From Clostridiales bacterium (lineage in GTDB: Bacteria; Bacillota; Clostridia; Oscillospirales; Butyricicoccaceae), in contig JAHZFK010000030.1 in assembly GCA_019421385.1 (NCBI GenBank), forward strand, positions 1-11,013: a stretch of DNA of 11,013 nucleotides, read 5' to 3'. Positions 6,767-11,013 of the stretch are shown here, piece after piece; the stretch's first letter is position 1; each line of letters begins with the position of its first letter. Made by a program: the position numbers and the translations under genes. The notes under the pieces were generated by a model. It was not told where the DNA came from, searched no databases, and saw nothing but the letters and a program-made list of their open reading frames with translations.

Positions 6767-6803
6767 AACACCCCTTGATCGGTATATCCGTTCAAGGGGT
6801 GTT
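6767..6803. terminator. Hairpin terminator between convergent genes
   Basis: AACACCCCTTGA (6767-6778) pairs perfectly with TCAAGGGGTGTT (6792-6803) over 12 bp around a 13-nt loop. It sits 30 nt after the lipid kinase stop and 52 nt after the dpaB stop on the other strand. The tails are only modestly U-rich (GCTTTCT on plus, ATTTATC on minus), so it probably serves both directions. Confidence 0.75.
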
Positions 6804-6855
6804 GCTTTCTAAACATGCTATATAGTCAAGATACAACAAGCATCCTAAAACATTA

Positions 6856-7446
6856 TCAATGCTCACCCGGACAGAGCAAAAGGGGCTGCAATTGCCTGCC
6901 TTCGAGTGCTGCACCGATCGTTTCCGGTATGCGCACCATATCCGCCACCAGAGAGCGAGGCTTGGCAAAGGGCGCATCCTGCCGCATCGGGACGAAAAAG
7001 TAATGCTTACGATTGAGCAGAGTACCCAGATTCGCCGCGCTGCCAGACAAGGCATCGTTGGTAGAGACAGCCAAAACGACCGGTTTTTCTCCCCGCAGAT
7101 GGCTTTTTACTGCCATAGTGACTGTCGTATCCGTCACACCATGCGCGAGCTTTGCCAAGGTGTTGCCAGTGCAGGGAGCCACCACCATGATATCGAACAT
7201 CTTCTTCGGGCCGATGGGCTCTGCGTCAGGAATGCTGTCAATCACTTCACGCCCGGTTACCTCAATCAAGCGGTCACGCCACATATCAGCCGCCCCAAAA
7301 CGGGTATCCAGTGTCGCGGCATGTGCGGATAAAATGGGAGTGACCTCACACCCGCGCGATACCAGCGTTTCTACCACAGGCAGGACAGCAGAAAAAGTGC
7401 AGAAAGAACCGGTCAATGCAAAGCCGATGCGGATTGGCGGGGTCAT
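6856..7446 (-). CDS. dpaB: Dipicolinate synthase subunit B (SpoVFB/DpaB)
   Basis: A 196-residue flavoprotein-type subunit, the normal length for SpoVFB. With subunit A it makes dipicolinic acid from the lysine-pathway intermediate hydroxytetrahydrodipicolinate in the mother cell; DPA is then loaded into the forespore core. The flavoprotein fold shows in IRIGFALTGSFCTF (5-18) and in VVAPCTGNTLAKLAHGVTD (88-106), the region conserved among phosphopantothenoylcysteine decarboxylase-like flavoproteins. SpoVFB-typical stretches include KPVVLAVSTNDALS (121-134) and the RKHYFFVP segment (146-153). Its ATG overlaps the dpaA stop by 4 bp (ATGA at 7446-7443), and its site GGAGGG lies inside dpaA, so translation is probably coupled. 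Confidence 0.95.
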   Translation of the reverse strand: MTPPIRIGFALTGSFCTFSAVLPVVETLVSRGCEVTPILSAHAATLDTRFGAADMWRDRLIEVTGREVIDSIPDAEPIGPKKMFDIMVVAPCTGNTLAKLAHGVTDTTVTMAVKSHLRGEKPVVLAVSTNDALSGSAANLGTLLNRKHYFFVPMRQDAPFAKPRSLVADMVRIPETIGAALEGRQLQPLLLCPGEH

Positions 7447-8318
7447 AAGATACCCTCCTCATGTAAGATATTGCAGATCGTATCATGAATGGCATGTGCA
7501 GCAGTGAGCGGGGCGACTTTGCCCGGCAAAGACAGGGCGTGCAGAATACGGCATCCGGTGGGCAATTTGGCTTCAGAAGAAATGCCGCCGGGCATCGATG
7601 CCAAATCAATAATCAGACAGGGCTGGCTCAGTCCTGCCAATTCCGTAGCGCCGAGCACTGGTGCGGGAACGGTGTTGAAGATGATATCAAATCCGGATAG
7701 ATGTCCGGCAAGTTGCCTAGTATCCAACACCTGCATTCCTTGTGTTTCAATACGAGCAAAATCGCGTGGCGAACGCGCGGATACCGTTACCTCCGCATCG
7801 AGCACATGCAATTTGTGTGCCAGCAGTGCACCGATGCGGCCATATCCGATCACCAAACACCGGGACTGTTGGATGGTGTGTGCAGTCTGTTCCATGGCAA
7901 GTTGTAAAGCACCTTCGCAGGTTGGAACCGCATTGCGTATGGCCAATTCATCGCGCGCTAAGTAGTCGATCAAACGCAGATTGTTCTGTACCGCACGAGC
8001 ATGTACCGCAAACGGTACAGAGCCGGCAAGGGTGACAGTGCCCGCTGGAATCGCATCCAGCACATCAATGAGCGGATAAGATGTATTAGACAGCGGTGCG
8101 TTCAGCTGCGCATTTCCATGCTGAACGGGGAGCGGTAGGATCACGGCTTGCACATCAGTAAAACAACTTCTCAAATCGCTAACAGCGGCACACCCTTCGA
8201 TCGGATGGCGTTCCAGAGCAAAGGTTCGTACTGTGTGCCCATCCGCACACAGCAGTCCGGCGAGGTATGCTTGCCGGATATCGCCGCCGACAACCGCAAG
8301 GGTCGCCGATTGGTTCAT
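7443..8318 (-). CDS. dpaA: Dipicolinate synthase subunit A (SpoVFA/DpaA)
   Basis: A 291-residue subunit with a Rossmann fold, matching the usual length of SpoVFA (about 295). It is the dehydrogenase-like half of dipicolinate synthase. The N-terminus has LAVVGGDIRQ (8-16 region), a signature of the family. The second nucleotide-binding region is CLVIGYGRIG (154-163), preceded by the conserved RDELAIRNAVPTCEGAL (122-138). The C-terminal part carries FNTVPAPVLG and a PGGISS motif. AAAGGAGG (8334-8327) lies 8 nt before the ATG. dpaB follows with a 4-bp overlap. A sigma-K-like promoter lies upstream. The pair indicates that the host forms DPA-containing spores through the SpoVF route and not only through the Etf-type enzyme used by some clostridia. 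Confidence 0.95.
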   Translation of the reverse strand: MNQSATLAVVGGDIRQAYLAGLLCADGHTVRTFALERHPIEGCAAVSDLRSCFTDVQAVILPLPVQHGNAQLNAPLSNTSYPLIDVLDAIPAGTVTLAGSVPFAVHARAVQNNLRLIDYLARDELAIRNAVPTCEGALQLAMEQTAHTIQQSRCLVIGYGRIGALLAHKLHVLDAEVTVSARSPRDFARIETQGMQVLDTRQLAGHLSGFDIIFNTVPAPVLGATELAGLSQPCLIIDLASMPGGISSEAKLPTGCRILHALSLPGKVAPLTAAHAIHDTICNILHEEGIL

Positions 8319-8343
8319 AACAAATTCCTCCTTTGTCCCATCC

Positions 8344-8366
8344 TATGCGTCAGGTCAAATAACTGT
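8344..8366 (-). promoter_or_regulatory. Possible sigma-K-type promoter of dpaAB
   Basis: On the minus strand, AC (8366-8365) is followed after 17 nt by CATA (8347-8344) within GCATAGGATG. Sigma-K promoters of Bacillus have AC in the -35 and CATAnnnTA in the -10, so this matches except for the last base. It would start transcription just before the dpaA ribosome binding site, and spoVF is a known sigma-K target in B. subtilis. The consensus is short, so chance is possible. Confidence 0.4.
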
Positions 8367-8393
8367 GCGACGGTGCAGAACAGAGGACGATAA

Positions 8394-8425
8394 TAGAAAC
8401 GGCCAGCAATTTATACTGCTGGCCG
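8394..8425 (-). terminator. Terminator after the thioesterase gene
   Basis: CGGCCAGCA (8400-8408) and TGCTGGCCG (8417-8425) form a perfect 9-bp GC-rich stem with an 8-nt loop. On the minus strand TTTCT follows. It lies 45 nt after the thioesterase stop and separates that gene from dpaAB. Confidence 0.75.
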
Positions 8426-8469
8426 AAATGATGCTGATTTGATAGTTTTGTTATATAACTGCTGGGGCA

Positions 8470-8910
8470 TCAGGAATCTTCGTCATTCACAGTGTTTTGG
8501 GCTGCAAGCTGCGCGGCAAACACTTTGTCCAGCGCAGGCCAGCTGCGTTTAAGTGATACAGGACGGTTATCCCGCCCCATGAAGCAATGACGGCTTTCTC
8601 CTTCGCAGCGCAGCGCATTGGTTTGTGCATCCCGGATTTCATAATGCAGCGCCATGCGAACACCATTGTATTCCGTAATTTTTGCGTCAATCAACACTGT
8701 ATCGCCAAATCGTGCCATGGTCTTGTATTTGCAGTGTACCTCCAGAACAGGACTGCCAAATCCCTCTGCCTCGATACGGTCGTAGCCATAACCAAGCTGT
8801 TCCAGCAGTTCCACACGGGCTTCTTCAAACCATCGAATATAATTGGAATGATGGACAATGCCCATGCCGTCTGTCTCGTAGTATTGCACTTTGTGTTCAT
8901 ACGGAGTCAT
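8470..8910 (-). CDS. Acyl-CoA thioesterase, YbgC/4-hydroxybenzoyl-CoA thioesterase (hotdog) family
   Basis: A 146-residue cytosolic hotdog-fold enzyme that hydrolyses acyl-CoA thioesters; members act as tetramers and the exact acyl chain is not readable from sequence. The family signature is YYETDGMGIVHHSNYIRWFE (10-29), with catalytic-type Asp14, followed by the hotdog helix ARVELLEQLG (31-40). Later strands (KYKTMARFGDTVLIDAKITE, about 62-81) are typical. The C-terminus ends with a short, less conserved acidic tail. ATG 8910 is preceded by AAAGGA. Directly upstream of that site is a terminator-like hairpin (8928-8957), so the gene appears to be expressed only by read-through or from a regulated leader. 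It is monocistronic. Confidence 0.9.
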   Translation of the reverse strand: MTPYEHKVQYYETDGMGIVHHSNYIRWFEEARVELLEQLGYGYDRIEAEGFGSPVLEVHCKYKTMARFGDTVLIDAKITEYNGVRMALHYEIRDAQTNALRCEGESRHCFMGRDNRPVSLKRSWPALDKVFAAQLAAQNTVNDEDS

Positions 8911-8927
8911 AATATTCGTTCCTTTCC

Positions 8928-8957
8928 AAAAAAGAAAGCGCCCATCGTGGGCGCTTT
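8928..8957 (-). terminator. Intrinsic terminator or attenuator directly before the thioesterase ribosome binding site
   Basis: On the minus strand AAAGCGCCCA-CGA-TGGGCGCTTT forms a perfect 10-bp stem with a 3-nt loop (arms 8957-8948 and 8944-8935), followed by CTTTTTT. The T-run ends within a few bases of the GGAAAGGA ribosome binding site of the thioesterase gene. It is the first hairpin after the upstream desulfoferrodoxin gene as well, so it may terminate that transcript, attenuate the thioesterase transcript, or do both. Confidence 0.8.
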
Positions 8958-9029
8958 TGTAGCTTGTTTACTGTGGTTTGCTGCGTATCAGACACAGCAG
9001 AAATGAAAGCGCGGACGATTTACTACTCT

Positions 9030-9058
9030 ATCGTAGCACACAAACAGCGCTTTGTCGA
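9030..9058 (-). promoter_or_regulatory. Candidate promoter of the thioesterase gene
   Basis: On the minus strand TCGACA (9058-9053) and TACGAT (9035-9030) are separated by 17 bp, and the -10 is preceded by TGC, an extended -10 feature. Matches to consensus are 5/6 and 4/6. Transcription would start near 9023, giving a leader of about 113 nt that includes the hairpin at 8928-8957. Confidence 0.5.
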
Positions 9059-9075
9059 GCACCGTGCAAACAAAT

Positions 9076-9552
9076 TCAGATACGCTGACAAAACAAGCCG
9101 TGATGGTTGCAATACCAGTATAACATACCATGACCGCGGATAAAAAAGCGAGTCTGTGCGTTTCCCTCTGGATAGAGTTTGACCATATCAAACCGATCGC
9201 CCGTGACACAGGCAATAAAGGAAATATAATGACTTTTGGTCATCGGATGATCGACGGTGACATAATGCTCATACTCCACAACTTCGTACTGCATGGCGTG
9301 CTCTGCATCCGGGTCTTCAGCCTCGAGGGGCGGCAGCGTGATGCCGCAGCAGGAAATCACAGCCGGACCAGTGCTATGCAGCACATTGCCGCAGATCGGG
9401 CACACATAGAACTTAGAGCGCAATAGGTTTGCTGCGCGATTGGTGTTGATGACCTGTTCTCCGCTCAGTAGTTCCGGCACCGAGACTTGCAGCACACTGG
9501 CCAAGGGTTCGAGCAGGGAAATATCCGGGAACCCCTTGCCCGATTCCCGTAC
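9076..9552 (-). pseudogene. 3' part of an XRE-type HTH regulator fused to a desulfoferrodoxin (superoxide reductase) domain, 5' end removed by an inserted element
   Basis: The open frame has no proper start: it begins VRESGKGFPD just after an in-frame TAA (9555-9553). ESGKGFPDISLLEPLASVLQ is the end of an XRE/Cro helix-turn-helix, where intact proteins have a Trp before the ESGK; the preceding half of the HTH is missing. The rest (158 residues in all) is a desulfoferrodoxin: CPICG (51-55) plus CC (68-69) form a four-cysteine centre I site. His96, His102, His108, Cys148 and His151 (EHY, DHP, SHY, CNHHG) match the five ligands of the superoxide reductase iron centre. All metal ligands are present, so the catalytic domain was intact before the break. 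The only internal start, TTG 9504, lacks a ribosome binding site and drops the HTH. A homologous HTH-desulfoferrodoxin fusion is, to my knowledge, common in Clostridia. Confidence 0.8.
9544..9552. other. Probable junction (att site) of an integrative element inside the HTH gene
   Basis: Homology to the HTH-desulfoferrodoxin protein stops sharply at GAATCGGG on the minus strand (ESG). The preceding codons CGG-GTA-TAA do not fit the family. On the far side are only a hairpin and the serine recombinase gene, 60-70 bp away, the normal position of an integrase relative to its attachment site. The exact crossover bases cannot be fixed from one end; GGGAA (9548-9544, minus) is a candidate core. Confidence 0.55.
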
Positions 9553-9570
9553 TTAAAGATATTGGTTATG

Positions 9571-9606
9571 TATGAGTGCCTACGCCTACTTGCATAGGCA
9601 CTCATA
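9571..9606. repeat. Perfect 12-bp inverted repeat at the element end
   Basis: TATGAGTGCCTA (9571-9582) and TAGGCACTCATA (9595-9606) are exact inverted copies around a 12-nt loop. An outer pair AAAGATAT (9555-9562) and ATATCTTT (9604-9611) partly overlaps it. It lies 10 nt after the recombinase stop and about 20 bp from the junction. It may end the recombinase transcript (no T-run on minus), stop plus-strand transcription entering the element (TCTTTGTTTTT follows on plus), or be part of the recombinase binding site. Confidence 0.65.
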
Positions 9607-9615
9607 TCTTTGTTT

Positions 9616-11013
9616 TTACTCAATTTTGCCGATTAAGCGGTAGTAGATGTCAATATTCTGCTCACGCATACCGTCCACGGTGGTTGCTTCGTGAATGACG
9701 ATCTTTTCAATCAGCGTATTCAGAAGCTCCGCTGTCAGTTCGGTGGGATTGGCATACTGTTTGAGAAGTGAAATCCACGTCTCCGCATCGACAGTTGTTT
9801 GCTTTTCAGATTCAAGCTCGGCAGTCAGCCTTTCAATCTTCTCGGTAAGCTCCTGCTGCTCGGTCTGATATTTCTGAGACATCATGTTGAAGTTGTACTC
9901 CGTGATACGACCGTCCGACCAGTCCTCATACAGCTTGGCAAACTTGCGGTCAACCTCTGTTCTGCGTTTCTCGGCTCTTGTAAGCTCTGCACTTTGCCTT
10001 TTGGCATTGGCGGCAAGCTCCTGTTCGCTTCCTTTCAGCAACCGATGCAGAAGCTCCTTTTCATCCAACTGCGCCTGTCTCCACAAATCCTGTATTCTTG
10101 TCAGAACATAGTGGTAGAGGTAGTCATAGCGGATATAGTGGGCAGAGCATTGTTTTAACCCCTGTCCGTATTGACTGCAAGTGTAATGGCTGTAAGGCTT
10201 GCTGTTCTGTCTGTTCGTACCGAAGCGCATCGACCATCCGCAGTCCGCACACTTCACCAGACCGGATAAGATCTGCGTGGTAGCGTCCTTTTGCTGTCTG
10301 CGGCGGCTGGCGATCTGTTCCTGCACCTGTTCAAAGACTTTCTTGGAGATAATGGCTTCGTGGGTATTCTCCACTCGGAACCATTCCTCCTGCGGCTTGC
10401 GTATCTTTTTCTTGTTCTTGTAGGAAATATTTGTCTGCTTATTGTGTACGCTGTTGCCGATATAGGTTTCGTCTTTTAAGATGCTCTTGACCTGTGCAAG
10501 CGTCCATGCGTAGGACTTTTCTTCCGGCTGTCCCTCGTAGATATGAGCAAATGTCCCATATCGCTGATAGTTCAGCCAACCGGCAGTAGGAACGTGTTCA
10601 TCCACCAATACTCTTGCGATCTTGGCAGCACCCGCCCCATGATAGGCAAGGTCAAAGATTTTCTCGATAATCCAGCGTGTCTCCACATCAATCACAATGG
10701 CGTTCTTGATTTCGGGATGTCGGACATACCCAAGGTGCGTTCTCCTGCGGCAAACTTGGCATGAAGTGCGGTCTTGACCTTGCGGCTGGTGTCCTTGGCA
10801 AACCATTCGTTGAACAGATTCTTGAAAGGAACGAAATCGGACAAACCTTTCTTGGTGTCCTCGTTCTCGGATACGGCGATATATCGCACTTGCTTCTCCG
10901 GGAACTCGTATTCCAGATAGTAGCCGACCATGATGTGGTCACGTCCGAAGCGGCTGAGGTCTTTGGTCACGATGCAGTTTACTCGTCCTGCATCCACATC
11001 TGCCATCATTCGC
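9616..11013 (-). pseudogene. Large serine recombinase (site-specific, Tn4451-TnpX-like), frameshifted and cut by the window edge
   Basis: The gene enters from beyond the right edge. The visible N-terminal part is the end of the resolvase catalytic domain, including TKDLSRFGRD with its conserved arginines; the catalytic Ser lies outside the window. Then comes the recombinase domain: KNLFNEWFAKDTSRKVKTAL leads to FAAGERT, where the frame changes near 10725-10738. It resumes as LGYVRHPEIKNAIVIDVETR and stays open to the TAA at 9618-9616. The change equals a loss of 3n+1 bases. Family members usually have several residues between GERT and GY, so a small deletion is more likely than one lost base. 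Downstream are the zinc ribbon (CADCGWSM ... CSQYGQGLKQC) and a long coiled coil (about 9790-10060). Read literally, the protein stops early or starts late, so it is probably inactive unless the shift is a sequencing error. Confidence 0.88.

Noticed and set aside
8935..8958. The 8935-8957 hairpin as a plus-strand terminator
   Set aside because: Only four Ts follow on the plus strand and no plus-strand gene precedes it; the minus-strand U-tract is much better.
9076..9504. A complete 142-residue protein starting at TTG 9504
   Set aside because: The frame continues upstream with clear HTH homology to ESGKG, and no ribosome binding site precedes the TTG; it is the remainder of a longer gene.
1..11013. 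CRISPR arrays, tRNA or rRNA genes, toxin-antitoxin pairs, biosynthetic or defence clusters
   Set aside because: No regularly spaced repeats, cloverleaf or rRNA-like sequence seen by eye on either strand, and no defence or toxin family among the real genes.

Overview
The window looks like a chromosomal segment of a spore-forming, low-to-medium GC Gram-positive bacterium of the Clostridia. The pointers are dipicolinate synthase genes (spore DPA), a CIRCE heat-shock operator, a secreted class S11 D-Ala-D-Ala carboxypeptidase and a clostridial-type large serine recombinase. A gut Oscillospirales or Butyricicoccus-like host is my guess from overall protein flavour; the window does not prove it.

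Layout. (1) 1-765 is probably the worn end of a mobile or accessory region: a small intact ORF (77-316), then a second unrecognised ORF (319-764) whose reading frame is broken by what looks like one missing base. (2) 776-2275 (-) is a D-alanyl-D-alanine carboxypeptidase with two tandem Ig-like units at its C-terminus and its own terminator (661-710, -). (3) A divergent intergenic region of about 270 bp separates it from an AI-2E/PerM-family membrane protein (2546-3715, +), which ends at a strong terminator. (4) A sigma-A-like promoter overlapped by a near-perfect CIRCE element drives htpG (3880-5787, +). A diacylglycerol-kinase-family lipid kinase gene (5825-6736) follows 37 bp later without a visible terminator, so it is probably in the same heat-shock transcript. 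(5) A convergent hairpin terminator (6767-6803) separates these from the minus-strand pair dpaA-dpaB (8318-6856), which overlap by 4 bp. (6) An acyl-CoA thioesterase of the YbgC/4HBT hotdog family (8910-8470, -) has its own promoter, and an intrinsic-terminator-like hairpin lies directly before its ribosome binding site, suggesting attenuation. (7) 9076-9552 (-) is the C-terminal part of an XRE-type regulator fused to a desulfoferrodoxin (superoxide reductase) domain. It is cut off inside its helix-turn-helix at about 9547. (8) Directly beyond the cut lie an inverted repeat and a large serine recombinase (9616 to the window edge, -), itself frameshifted. This is best read as one end of an integrative element that inserted into the regulator gene.

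The core genes (carboxypeptidase to thioesterase) all look intact. The three broken genes sit in the two flanks. The most informative points are the element inserted into the HTH-desulfoferrodoxin gene, the CIRCE-htpG-lipid kinase arrangement, the possible attenuator before the thioesterase, and the altered SxN motif in the carboxypeptidase. I found no RNA genes, no CRISPR array and no convincing wholly new system.
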